64,000 nucleotides of DNA from Ruminococcus sp. AF41-9. GTDB lineage: Bacteria; Bacillota; Clostridia; Lachnospirales; Lachnospiraceae. Under the pieces are notes generated by a model. The model was not told the origin of the DNA and did no database searches. It saw only the letters and a program-made list of their open reading frames with translations. This document shows positions 1 through 7,947 of this stretch, in pieces. The translations under genes and the position numbers were made by a program. Within the stretch, counting starts at the first letter, position 1. Each line of letters opens with the position of its first letter. The stretch covers positions 1 to 64,000 of the forward strand of contig NZ_QUDO01000005.1 of assembly GCF_003477525.1 (NCBI RefSeq), given 5' to 3'.

Positions 1-521
1 CTGTTTAAATTTTCATTCCCATCTATTGCATAGTTTCCATATAATGGTCTATTTTCAATTATTCCTAGATGAAATTAATTTCCTTTTAGATTAGAATCTA
101 ACCACTTAATATCATTGTTTTTGATAAAAATATTTCCATATAATGGTCTATTTTCAATTATTCCTAGATGAAATTAATTTCCTTTTAGATTAGAATCTAA
201 CCACTTAATATCATTGTTTTTGATAAAAATATCATGACTTGTTGGCTTTTTATTTCCAAAATAAATAATATCTTTTTCGTTTTTGTATTCATCATTAAAA
301 GTAACAACTTTCACTAATGTAGCATGATGTTTATTAGTCATATCATTTAATTCTGAAATAAGATGTACTTTTGTCTTTTCTGTATCTGCAATATTTAATA
401 TAAATTGTTCCTTCGTTCCTAAAGGCAACTGCTGCTGTTCATTCATTATGTTTTGAAAAATCATTATGAATAAAAATAATGCTAAAATAAAACTTATCAA
501 TCTTATAGCATGTTTGTCCAT
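1..521 (-). pseudogene. Broken bacteriocin-associated integral membrane protein, N-terminal part (DUF1430-like)
   Basis: Reading starts at the ATG at 521, chosen because GGAG lies about 10 bases upstream; the longer open frame to 593 has no such site. The first ~22 residues form one membrane helix, followed by an extracytoplasmic stretch. A TAA at 174-176 stops the frame after about 115 residues. The same frame then continues leftward, through a second copy of the same stop, into residues such as ENRPLYGNYAIDG, which resemble the DUF1430 membrane subunits found next to lactococcin-972 bacteriocins. Those are full-length transporter or immunity proteins of several hundred residues. It lies just downstream of the bacteriocin gene, as expected. 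The family call is inference from the short region and the context. The gene runs out of the window. Confidence 0.55.
34..231. repeat. 99-bp tandem direct duplication, two copies
   Basis: Bases 34-132 and 133-231 appear identical. The unit is 99 bp, exactly 33 codons, so it duplicates part of the broken membrane protein gene in frame, including its stop codon (TAA at 174-176 on the minus strand and its twin 99 bp to the left). Perfect identity suggests a recent event or an assembly artefact. Confidence 0.9.
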
Positions 522-630
522 AAATATATTCACTCCACTATTCTTACCAAAATTGAAATAGGCTTCGACAATAAATGCCGAAGCCCAAAACATGTTTTCC
601 CATTTATAAGTAGTCTAGCCTTCAAGCACG

Positions 631-1053
631 TTAACAAACACGATAAAAATATTGATCGTTAGAAAATGACTGAACAGCCCACAATTCAGCAATAGATTTT
701 TTACCTGAAGCTGTATCTACTGAACGAGATTGCTTACCATCCAACTTTACTGTTGAACCATGGTTTCTACTAACAGTATAATATGAACGTACTTTTGCGT
801 TCCAAAAACCGTATTCCCATGTTCCTCCTTCACTTGGATACTGATATAATGGACCATATGCTAACGCGCAAGTTGCTATTCCTTCTGAACTTCCGCTAAT
901 CATACCCTCTATTACAGTGCCATGTTCTGTTTCATAAGTCGTTTTTACAATTCCGTTTTCTGCATCATTAGATGCCGCCGTTACTGGTGAAACTAACAAC
1001 ATTGAAGCTGTCATACTCATAGCCATGAGTTTTGCAAATAAAGTTTTTTTCAT
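631..1053 (-). CDS. Lactococcin 972 family bacteriocin precursor
   Basis: A 140-residue precursor with a Sec-type signal peptide (residues 1-27, cleaved near VTAA). The mature part contains the family signature: YPSEGGTWEYG, then HGSTVK, then SVDTASGKKSIAE, ending in aromatic-rich YFYRVC. Known members of this family act outside the cell on septum formation by binding lipid II. The ribosome site AAAGGAGG lies 7 bases before the ATG. Two cysteines, at 62 and the C-terminal residue 140, could form a disulfide; the classical lactococcin 972 lacks cysteines. The gene lies downstream of the agrDB-like genes on the same strand and just upstream of a broken membrane protein gene, so secretion without its usual transporter or immunity partner is doubtful here. 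Confidence 0.82.
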   Translation of the reverse strand: MKKTLFAKLMAMSMTASMLLVSPVTAASNDAENGIVKTTYETEHGTVIEGMISGSSEGIATCALAYGPLYQYPSEGGTWEYGFWNAKVRSYYTVSRNHGSTVKLDGKQSRSVDTASGKKSIAELWAVQSFSNDQYFYRVC

Positions 1054-1100
1054 TAAGCATTCCTCCTTTTTATCATTATTAGATCATTTATAGAGTTTCT

Positions 1101-1112
1101 TTACGTACGTAA
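1101..1112. promoter_or_regulatory. Perfect 12-bp palindrome upstream of the bacteriocin gene
   Basis: TTACGTACGTAA reads the same on both strands and lies about 50 bases before the bacteriocin start, downstream of a TTGACT that could be a -35 box on the minus strand. No good -10 was seen at standard spacing, which would fit activator dependence. Its use as an operator is inference. Confidence 0.35.
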
Positions 1113-1219
1113 TTTACATAAAAGTCAATGACTAGTGTTATTATCATTATCTATATTTTTTTTCAATTTTCAACCCAATTTGCATGAAGCGACATTTTAA
1201 GGCACTTTTTGGTCTTTTC

Positions 1220-1777
1220 TCATTTTTTTAACAAACAAGGGATCTGTAAAGCAGCTGTTAATTGTATCCCAATAAAAAGACATATTGCATCTCTGTCCTT
1301 ATCCATCCAGAGTAAAATTATTGCTACTACGAAAAATGCTATAACACTTATCATTGTTATTTTTTTATATTGTCTTTTTTCAACCAATTCCAACTTACGA
1401 TTGTTATTTTCTATTGGACTGAATTGAATCAGGCTTATAGCTGATGCAGCCGTAATGAAAAATAACGCCTCACTGTAGAATAACCTCATACAGAGAAATA
1501 TACACAAAATCAGTAACAAACTTGAGCCCATCAGACAGGACCATAATCGTTTTGCATGAAATCCACCGCTGTATTTTCTCAGTATCATAAACGGTAAAAT
1601 CATTATAATTCCACATCTCATACTCCCAAAACAAAAGCTAATTCCACCTGAAAATAATAATGGGATTATCTGTAAAATAGCACTATACAATGCATACTGA
1701 TACAATTCCTTCTCACTTTCATTAATAACTTCGCATCGTATCAGCCAATCCGTTACTTTATCAGTGCATATATCCAC
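1220..1777 (-). CDS. agrB: AgrB-like accessory gene regulator, autoinducer-peptide processing endopeptidase
   Basis: A 185-residue polytopic membrane protein. AgrB proteins are membrane cysteine endopeptidases that remove the C-terminal tail of AgrD and help form the thiolactone ring. The catalytic pair is visible: His74 and Cys81 inside GGFHAKRLWSC, with the conserved seven-residue spacing. About five to six hydrophobic segments follow. The start is a GTG overlapping the agrD stop (TAGTG), with AGGAG about nine bases upstream inside agrD, so the two are translationally coupled. Confidence 0.88.
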   Translation of the reverse strand: MDICTDKVTDWLIRCEVINESEKELYQYALYSAILQIIPLLFSGGISFCFGSMRCGIIMILPFMILRKYSGGFHAKRLWSCLMGSSLLLILCIFLCMRLFYSEALFFITAASAISLIQFSPIENNNRKLELVEKRQYKKITMISVIAFFVVAIILLWMDKDRDAICLFIGIQLTAALQIPCLLKK

Positions 1778-1926
1778 TATTTATTTCTCCTGTATTTCAT
1801 CAACTCTTCAGGTGCTTTCGGCTGAAACATGATGGCACAGGATGTTGTATTAGCCTCTGTCTTTAACACAGTATCCAATATTGTTTTCATACCTTTAGCT
1901 ACTGTAGTTTTTACGTTTTTCTGCAT
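1777..1926 (-). CDS. agrD: AgrD-like cyclic lactone autoinducer peptide precursor
   Basis: A 49-residue peptide gene. It has an amphipathic N-terminal leader (MQKNVKTTVAKGMKTILDTV), a core TTSCAIMF, and a charged C-terminal recognition tail QPKAPEELMKYRR. The Cys30-to-Phe34 spacing fits the five-membered thiolactone ring of autoinducing peptides, and Q-P-K-A-P-E-E-L matches the conserved tail of clostridial AgrD proteins. The ribosome site AAAGGAG precedes the ATG at 1926. It overlaps agrB by one codon end. The predicted signal is a CAIMF macrocycle with a short N-terminal exocyclic tail of unknown length. Confidence 0.85.
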   Translation of the reverse strand: MQKNVKTTVAKGMKTILDTVLKTEANTTSCAIMFQPKAPEELMKYRRNK

Positions 1927-2079
1927 AATCTTATTCTCCTTTCATAAAACCGTCATTAATTTTTGCTAATTATAAAATAATATTTTTTGTCTTATAATTC
2001 AATAGGCCTGACATGAAAGGATTTTTTCTCTGTAAAAATGGATTATTATCGACTTTTTCACTCAAAAACACTGTGTATG

Positions 2080-2094
2080 ACAGAATTTTTCTGT
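2080..2094. promoter_or_regulatory. Inverted repeat in the agrD/XRE divergent intergenic region
   Basis: ACAGAA-TTT-TTCTGT is a perfect palindrome with 6-bp arms. Two direct TTGTnAA(A)G-like boxes follow at 2110-2118 and 2123-2130, which resemble the GTTAAG core bound by LytTR regulators. The spacing of 13 bp is shorter than the roughly 21 bp of classic Agr sites. This is a candidate control region for both divergent transcripts; no protein assignment is certain. Confidence 0.35.
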
Positions 2095-2139
2095 ATAACA
2101 TTCTTCATTTTGTAAAAGTATATTGTTAAGATTCATCAT

Positions 2140-2175
2140 ATGAAAGAGGGTGTTATAAATCGAATTTCATTATGA
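2140..2175 (+). other. Possible 11-codon leader ORF before the XRE regulator
   Basis: ATG at 2140 opens a short frame, MKEGVINRISL, ending at TGA 2173-2175, four bases before the regulator's ATG at 2180. The regulator lacks a well-placed ribosome site (AGAGGG is about 28 bases upstream), so coupling through this leader is a plausible way to start it. Speculative. Confidence 0.25.
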
Positions 2176-2179
2176 TGAC

Positions 2180-2515
2180 ATGGGGAGCCGTATTAAAATG
2201 CGGCGGAAAGAATTACATATAAAGCAGGCGGAGCTAGCCGAAACACTTGAAATCTCAAATAATCATATGTCATCCATCAAAAATGGACGTCAGAAACCAA
2301 GTCTTGATACTTTCATCCGGTTATGTGACTGTTTAAATGTTACTCCCGACTATCTTCTTTTAGGTAGTATGCACGCATATAATTTACCGCAGGATATTCT
2401 TGATAAGCTACGCCTGTGCAGCCAAGAGGATATCATTCTTGCCAGAGACTTTATAGAACTCCTTGTAAAAAGAAACAGAAAAAAGCATATTACAGACTCA
2501 CCTATATCCTTTTAA
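2180..2515 (+). CDS. XRE-family HTH transcriptional regulator
   Basis: A 111-residue DNA-binding protein with a Cro/CI-type helix-turn-helix in residues 1-62 (RRKELHIKQAELAETLEIS followed by HMSSIKNGRQKPSLDTFIRLC) and a short charged C-terminal region. It is transcribed divergently from agrDB and the bacteriocin and lies directly before agrA. Control of the quorum-sensing locus or of the bacteriocin is the natural inference, but the target is unknown. An in-frame TAA at 2156-2158 rules out a longer N-terminus. Confidence 0.82.
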   Translation: MGSRIKMRRKELHIKQAELAETLEISNNHMSSIKNGRQKPSLDTFIRLCDCLNVTPDYLLLGSMHAYNLPQDILDKLRLCSQEDIILARDFIELLVKRNRKKHITDSPISF

Positions 2516-2529
2516 CAAACATACATATT

Positions 2530-2563
2530 AAGAACAGTAGAATATTTTCACTGTTCTTTTTTG
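2530..2563 (+). terminator. Rho-independent terminator after the XRE gene
   Basis: Stem AAGAACAGT / ACTGTTCTT with an 11-base loop, followed by a run of T. It separates the XRE gene from agrA, which must have its own promoter in 2564-2680. Confidence 0.85.
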
Positions 2564-2681
2564 TTATTTCTAAATAAGTAACCAAAAATTCATCTATTTT
2601 GTCTTTTCATGTACATCCTTTGCAGGTTCTATATGTATATGATATGATGAATATATTTAAAAGAAAGTCTGGTGATATAGA

Positions 2682-3389
2682 ATGCGTATTCTTATTTGTG
2701 ATGATGACACATTGATTCTGGAACATATATATAAATTATTAAAATATTATTTTGAATCTGCTCATCTTAAGATGCCTGAAATTATATCCTACTCAAATGG
2801 GGAAAGTCTTTTAATGGACAAGGGTTCTAAAGATATAGTTTTTCTTGATATAGAAATGCCTGGTATGAATGGAATTTATATTGGAAACGAGTTAAAATCC
2901 CAAAACAGAAATATAATCATTTTCGTTGTTACTTCATATTCTGAGTATCTGGATGAAGCCATGCGTTTTCATGTATTCCGTTATCTTTCAAAGCCGTTAG
3001 ATAAGCAACGATTTCTCAGGAATTTGAAAGATGCATTAACTTACTACAATACAATGACACAAATAATTCCCATAGAAACACATGATGGAATTTATACTGT
3101 TCCCTCTTCCTATATTATTGCAATTGAAGCCCAGGGACGAAAAGTAATTGTACACACAATCAAAAAAGATTATATTTCCGTTCACAATATGAACTACTGG
3201 ACAGAGCATCTACCTAAAAACAGCTTCTTTCAATCACACCGAAGTTTTGTTGTTAATTTCGAACATATTACAGATTTTGATCACACTACTATACATATGT
3301 TCAGCAATTCATTTACTGCATACCTTACACGCCGAAAATATACAGCATTTAAAAATGCTTATCTTCTATATCTTGAAAGTACGAGGTAA
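2682..3389 (+). CDS. agrA: AgrA-like LytTR response regulator
   Basis: A 235-residue two-component regulator. The receiver domain (1-120) has the acidic pair Asp8/Asp9, phosphoacceptor Asp56 (FLDIEMPG), Thr84 and Lys104 (SKPLD). The LytTR DNA-binding domain covers about 130-231 (SHRSFVVNFEHI). In Agr systems it is phosphorylated by AgrC on sensing the peptide and activates target promoters. The start is supported by GGTGAT seven bases upstream. The agrC-like kinase starts eight bases after its stop. Confidence 0.88.
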   Translation: MRILICDDDTLILEHIYKLLKYYFESAHLKMPEIISYSNGESLLMDKGSKDIVFLDIEMPGMNGIYIGNELKSQNRNIIIFVVTSYSEYLDEAMRFHVFRYLSKPLDKQRFLRNLKDALTYYNTMTQIIPIETHDGIYTVPSSYIIAIEAQGRKVIVHTIKKDYISVHNMNYWTEHLPKNSFFQSHRSFVVNFEHITDFDHTTIHMFSNSFTAYLTRRKYTAFKNAYLLYLESTR

Positions 3390-3396
3390 AGATTTT

Positions 3397-4697
3397 ATGG
3401 AACATATCTTACTATTATTTTTTAGTTTTCTAATCGAAGCAATCATTATGTGGCAGTATTCTTCCAGCCTGTTTTTATCTGCTCATTCCGCTAAAGTAAA
3501 AATATCATTTATATGCTTTCTTTATGGCATTTTATTCCTTTTCTCTTTCATGGAAAAAGTCTGGCTTAACATTATTGTATACTTTCTGATAAACTTTCTG
3601 TTTTTATATATACAGTTTAAAATTGATCTGTTAATTGCAATATTTCATTCCGCTATTTTAACAACCATAATGGGACTTTCTGAGCTTTTTATGTTTAGCT
3701 TTATGTCTCAGTTCGCCCCACATTTTCTTGAAAATGCGAAGGGCGGTTTGATTATATATACATTGTCCAGCAAGATTTTATTCCTTACAATTATTTATCT
3801 GCTTATGCATTTTTTCAAAAAAACAGATCCTAAACAGGAAAACTATATTGATTATACAGATTTTATTTTGATGTTGATTCCTGTTTCCTGTCTGTTTATA
3901 ATAATAACTTTTTTTAATATTGGGGAACATTTTGTGTTTATAGCACCAATAAATATTATGGTAACGCTGAGTACAGTGCTTCTTCTTTTTATTAATCTTC
4001 TGGTATTTGGAATGAATCAATATAATCATCATCGAAACATAGAATTCACTGATATGCAGCTTTTGCTTCAAAAAGAAGCTGATTCTGCAGAATATTATAA
4101 AATGCTTCTTTCTCAGACGGAAAATCGGAATATCCTGATTCATGACATCAAAAAGCACCTGCAAACTATCAAATTATTGAATGAAAAAAAGGACACTTCC
4201 AAAATAAATGCTTACATCTGTCAGCTTCTTGATTCATCTGATCTGCAGGAGCCAGCCAGAATTTGCGATAATGAAATTTTAAACGCTATCCTTGGCCGTT
4301 ACCAACGGCAATGCAGCATAAAAAGCATCAGCTCCATGCAGATATCCGAAGTAATATTTTAAAACAATTTTCTCCTTATGATCTAACTTCTTTATTTTGT
4401 AATCTCATGGATAACGCTTTTGAAGCAGTAGAAAAAATACCAGAATCTTTTATCGAAGTAACAGCACAGAAAAAAGAGAACTCTCCTTTTATTGTTATTG
4501 TTGTTATTAATTCATGCCGAACTGCTCCGGCATATGATTCTGATCATCTTCCAATATCCAATAAAGAAAATACCACAAAACACGGTTATGGTATAAAAAG
4601 TATAAAAAAAGTCACAAAAAAACATGGAGGTAATCTTCAAATGTATTATGATGACTCCAGTTCCACGTTCCACACCATTATCACTTTAAAATCATAA
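3397..4697 (+). pseudogene. agrC: AgrC-like GHKL sensor histidine kinase, frameshifted
   Basis: The start is the ATG at 3397, with GAGG ahead of it. Residues 1-210 form about six membrane helices; then comes the H box (RNILIHDIKKHLQTI) and the kinase dimer region. The frame ends early at 4362. The next frame, to 4697, carries the missing ATPase half: N box (LFCNLMDNAFEAVEK) and G box (GYGIKSIKKVTKKHGG). Near 4327-4334 one added base would join them smoothly (SIKSI then LHADIRSN). As written it is a broken receptor; if the base is a sequencing error, it would be a normal kinase of about 430 residues sensing the AgrD product. Confidence 0.85.
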
Positions 4698-4698
4698 A

Positions 4699-4745
4699 AA
4701 ATGCCAGATAATCCAATATCTTTATATCGTGATTATCTGGCATTT
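4699..4745. terminator. Bidirectional terminator between agrC and the membrane/HEXXH operon
   Basis: A 15-bp perfect stem, AAATGCCAGATAATC / GATTATCTGGCATTT, around a 17-base loop. It lies between two convergent transcripts and has an A/T-rich tract on each side. Confidence 0.88.
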
Positions 4746-4756
4746 AATTAATTCAT

Positions 4757-5086
4757 TTACTTATTTTGTTCCTGAATTGCCTTTTCCACAATTTCCTTTA
4801 CTGTAGCTTCATCATATCCTTCAAGATTGATTCTCTTATTTTTATTATCAATAAAACATCTTTTTGATTTTGTTCTACTTTCTTTATTATCTGTCATATG
4901 ACTGATAATAAAAGGCACAACTGTTGTTGCCGTAACAGCCGCAATTTGAAGAACTAACATAACTGTTTCATATCCTGTAATTCCACTTACTCGAAACTCT
5001 TTAATTGTTCCTTTGTCTGAAAATTCTTTTTGAACTAAATTAATAAATTCAGTATCCTCCGACGAACATGATAAAGTCAAATTCAT
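4757..5086 (-). CDS. Small EACC1-like effector-associated protein (tentative)
   Basis: A 109-residue protein: an N-terminal strand/helix (MNLTLSCSSEDTEFINLVQKEF), a glycine turn (VSGITGYETVML), one hydrophobic helix (VLQIAAVTATTVVPFIIS), a basic linker and a final strand-helix unit (KRINLEGYDEATVKEIVEKA). This order resembles EACC1, the small constant component of peptidase-effector conflict systems described in bacteria. That match is by eye. The start has GGGAGG eight bases upstream. The gene overlaps the 3' end of the HEXXH gene by 38 bases, so the two proteins are probably made together. Confidence 0.55.
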   Translation of the reverse strand: MNLTLSCSSEDTEFINLVQKEFSDKGTIKEFRVSGITGYETVMLVLQIAAVTATTVVPFIISHMTDNKESRTKSKRCFIDNKNKRINLEGYDEATVKEIVEKAIQEQNK

Positions 5087-6512
5087 CTTTCATTCCTCCC
5101 GTTAAAAATAAATCCTGTACTGAAGCATTTGGAAATTTTTCCATCTTATCCCACTCAATTAAAATATCTCTTGCTTCTGAAATTGTCAAGTTTCCCTCAT
5201 TAAAGCCTTGCTTCAATGCTTTACAAACAGCTTCTTTTAAATCAATATTATACGCAATATCAAAAAAACGAATCATTTCATCTCTGACATTTGCGTAACG
5301 TTCTTTAGGCAACGGTGGCTCTTGACCTTTTTCGAAGAACAATCCATCAATTTGTTGCCAAAGAATTACAGGAAACATCTGTCCCCTAATGACATGTTCA
5401 ATGTCCTGCTTATGTAGCTCTTGCTTATAAATATTTTTTGATATTTCTCCCTTCATCAATCGTAAATTTTCTTCCCATATTGCATATAAATCATATGTAA
5501 GCGTGTTAAAAGCATAAAAATTCTCTATCATTTCTCTTACTTCTTTACAAAATTTGGTCAATGACCAATTTCCTTTAAAGCAATTCATATAATTAATCAC
5601 CACATCCATCAAATCGAGAGCAGCTGCATCTGCATATAGTTCATCTAATAGTTGATCTTGTATGTTCATATTATTTATTTTTTTGCGGACATCTTTAACA
5701 AGCCGGATATCATAATCATAATATGAAGCAAATTCATCACTATTAATGAGCACTTTAAGATTATACATAACACGATCAATGTAGGTTTTATAGTCTCCTG
5801 GTGGATTGATTTTTTTCAAATGATATGCTTCATGAAATGCACAAAAAATTTTTGTCAAAGCTAATTGCTCTTGAACATATTCTCTATATTTTTTGCATAA
5901 TTCATCGGATGCTTCATGTCTACTTGCACATTTATTTTCATTATATAATACAGCAAAACAGTATGATAATTCTTCTTCATTATAAAATTTGTATGAAATA
6001 TATTGGAATATAGAGCATAGAAAAACCAATCTATTTGCATCCGCTTTATCTCTATTTTGAAATACGTTTTTTTTCATAGCTAAAGGTTGTAATGTTTGCT
6101 TCGAACTAAATCCCGGTTCATTTTCCATCCAAAAAACAAATTCCAAATATTTAATATAAATAGCCCAATAACTAACATCCCAAAGAATGCTGCTTTCATT
6201 TTGTGAACTTATATTTAAAACCCCAACATTCGTCGTATATAAAAGATCCATGTCTATTCCAAAATTCTTTAAAAAATCAACAAGGAACTTATCAACATCG
6301 CCTATAATTATGTTCCATGCTTCTGGCATATCTTTTTTTTGCTTGTATTTAAAATCCATTAGTTTATAAAAGTCAACCTCCATAGATCTCTTAATTCCTT
6401 TACTTATTATATTTTTCATTTTTATATGTACTATGCTACTATCATTATTCAAGGACCGCAAGCTATTGTCTATTTCTTCATAAACAACAAAGTATTTATA
6501 TTTATGGAGCAT
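5049..6512 (-). CDS. HEXXH gluzincin-like putative metallopeptidase effector
   Basis: A 487-residue protein not assigned to a named family. Residues 227-231 read HEAYH inside FCAFHEAYHLKK, a zinc-binding HEXXH site. About 60 residues on, DELYADAAALD supplies Glu291 as a possible third ligand in the E..AD..A form typical of M48-like gluzincins. The N-terminal 210 residues and the C-terminal 150 are unrecognised; no signal peptide or clear membrane helix is seen, so it is probably cytoplasmic. The ATG at 6512 lies one base after the stop of the membrane protein gene and has no good ribosome site, implying translational coupling. Zinc binding and peptidase activity are inferred from the motif only. 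Confidence 0.7.
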   Translation of the reverse strand: MLHKYKYFVVYEEIDNSLRSLNNDSSIVHIKMKNIISKGIKRSMEVDFYKLMDFKYKQKKDMPEAWNIIIGDVDKFLVDFLKNFGIDMDLLYTTNVGVLNISSQNESSILWDVSYWAIYIKYLEFVFWMENEPGFSSKQTLQPLAMKKNVFQNRDKADANRLVFLCSIFQYISYKFYNEEELSYCFAVLYNENKCASRHEASDELCKKYREYVQEQLALTKIFCAFHEAYHLKKINPPGDYKTYIDRVMYNLKVLINSDEFASYYDYDIRLVKDVRKKINNMNIQDQLLDELYADAAALDLMDVVINYMNCFKGNWSLTKFCKEVREMIENFYAFNTLTYDLYAIWEENLRLMKGEISKNIYKQELHKQDIEHVIRGQMFPVILWQQIDGLFFEKGQEPPLPKERYANVRDEMIRFFDIAYNIDLKEAVCKALKQGFNEGNLTISEARDILIEWDKMEKFPNASVQDLFLTGGMKDEFDFIMFVGGY

Positions 6513-6513
6513 A

Positions 6514-6960
6514 CTATTTTCTGTTTGAAATTTCAGGAATTGTATCCCAAGTCTTTTTTGCAGTTGCTATTGTTGCAACTATAATCCCGCATGTTACAAC
6601 TACGACATAGTTTTTACCCATTGAACTCGCTACGATAGAAAATACTGTAACTGGCATATTTAAATATCCTAATTCAGTTGACCATTGAGTAAAAAATATC
6701 AAAAGGCGATTATTTGTACCCCACTTATTTTTTTTTACCTCATAATGAAAAAGTGTTGCAGAAACTAAAGTTACCACCACCAAAACTAGCTTACCTACTA
6801 TTTTTTGGGGAAACATGTTATCTATTAAGATACATACTATACTAATTACATAAGCCAACTCACTATATACCCCTGAATAAGCGGAATTTTTAGCATCATT
6901 TATTAAATTCTTAAGTTTTGATCGTTCATACTGTTTTGCTTTTTTCTTGTTTTTATTCAT
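6514..6960 (-). CDS. Four-helix membrane protein of the HEXXH operon
   Basis: About 148 residues. A basic N-terminus (NKNKKKAKQYERSKLK) precedes roughly four membrane helices (LAYVISIVCILI; KLVLVVVTLVSATLF; MPVTVFSIVAS; YVVVVTCGIIVATIA). The ATG at 6960 is preferred over one at 6969 because GGGAGA then has nine-base spacing. It is the first gene of a three-gene operon with the HEXXH protein and the EACC1-like protein. A membrane anchor, pore or sensor role is inference. No known family was recognised. Confidence 0.7.
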   Translation of the reverse strand: MNKNKKKAKQYERSKLKNLINDAKNSAYSGVYSELAYVISIVCILIDNMFPQKIVGKLVLVVVTLVSATLFHYEVKKNKWGTNNRLLIFFTQWSTELGYLNMPVTVFSIVASSMGKNYVVVVTCGIIVATIATAKKTWDTIPEISNRK

Positions 6961-6992
6961 ATACTGCATTCTCCCTTCAAAATTTTATATGA

Positions 6993-7021
6993 TAATTATC
7001 ACATAAACTCCTTTTTGTCAA
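6993..7021 (-). promoter_or_regulatory. Strong sigma-A-type promoter of the HEXXH operon
   Basis: On the minus strand, TTGACA (7016-7021) and TAATTA (6993-6998) are separated by exactly 17 bases, with an upstream TG of the extended -10 type. It lies about 35 bases before the membrane protein start, so the three-gene cargo has its own promoter, separate from the ICE transcript. Confidence 0.75.
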
Positions 7022-7107
7022 TTTAATAATAACATTAAATCCTATATAAAAATCCGCTTCTAAACTAAAGTACACATCATTTTCAGATAAAAAATTATTT
7101 TTATTTC

Positions 7108-7947
7108 TCATTTTCTATTACGTTCTAGCATTTCACACATAGCCTTTTTTTCACTAAGCCTTGCAATTTCCTCCTTTTTCTCATTTAGTTTTGCAAGGAC
7201 AGATTCTTTTTGACGGTTCTTTTTATCTTTTGGTGCAGCATTATTCTTAAGTCCGTCAATCATATTATAATTTGCTTCCTCTGTAATTTCCGCACTTCTC
7301 AGGTATTCCCCATTTTCCAGATACTTCTGCCAGTTATCCAGTTTCGGTTTACTATTTTCTGTCTGTTCCTGCACTGGCGGATGCAGAAAATCAAGAATTT
7401 TCTGTTTTACCGCATCATCAAATCCATTATATGTGCTATCTACAATCACTTTGCCGTCCTGGTTCAAGACTACATACGCAACATCTTTCCCATACTGCTC
7501 ATGTTCCATAAGGAAATAATTCTTGCCTTCTACCAGCAGATAATCTATTACTTCCCATGATCCGTCTTTTCCCTCTATTTCATAGCCAACCGTATCCTTC
7601 GTAAGTCCACCGTTTTCCGAAGATGCAACTTTCATAAAATCAGAAATCTCTATATAAGCATCTTTATTTACATAGTAAACAGTCGTGATACCATTATCAT
7701 TCAAGATCATCACGTCACTGGTACTGATTGCATGACCTTTATAATTATGTGGTTGTTTCTTCTCCAGCTCCTTTTTTATCTGCTCTGGAGTTTCTCCCGG
7801 TTTCATTGTTCCAAGATACACCTGTTCATAATTTTTCACCTGCACAGGAATCTGATCCTGTGCAAGTTCTTCATAGGTACGGAAAAGAAGGTTTCTCAAT
7901 TCCGGCTTCTTTTTTAACTGATAAACTGCAAACTGACTTCTACTCAT
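7108..7947 (-). CDS. YodL-like ICE protein
   Basis: A 279-residue protein whose N-terminal half (FAVYQL; VYLGTM; NYKGHAISTSDVMILNDNG) matches the YodL-type module seen in the 1583-residue protein two genes upstream. Its second half (VGYEIEGKDGSWEVIDY, YGKDVAYVVLNQDGKVI) matches another module of the same protein. The C-terminal 60 residues (QKESVLAKLNEKKEEIARL) form a basic helix shared in style by the other two large proteins. It overlaps the TTRAP gene by four bases (ATGA). Such proteins occur at this position in Tn1549-type elements; the biochemical role is unknown. Confidence 0.7.
   Translation of the reverse strand: MSRSQFAVYQLKKKPELRNLLFRTYEELAQDQIPVQVKNYEQVYLGTMKPGETPEQIKKELEKKQPHNYKGHAISTSDVMILNDNGITTVYYVNKDAYIEISDFMKVASSENGGLTKDTVGYEIEGKDGSWEVIDYLLVEGKNYFLMEHEQYGKDVAYVVLNQDGKVIVDSTYNGFDDAVKQKILDFLHPPVQEQTENSKPKLDNWQKYLENGEYLRSAEITEEANYNMIDGLKNNAAPKDKKNRQKESVLAKLNEKKEEIARLSEKKAMCEMLERNRK

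Noticed and set aside
1209..1427. Plus-strand ORF of 72 codons
   Set aside because: Antisense of the agrB 3' end with no ribosome site.
3247..3396. N-terminal extension of the AgrC frame
   Set aside because: Overlaps the LytTR domain of agrA; the ATG at 3397 has a proper ribosome site.
3778..4164. Minus-strand ORF of 128 codons within agrC
   Set aside because: Lys/Asn/Ile-rich shadow of the kinase gene; the sense strand encodes recognised kinase motifs.
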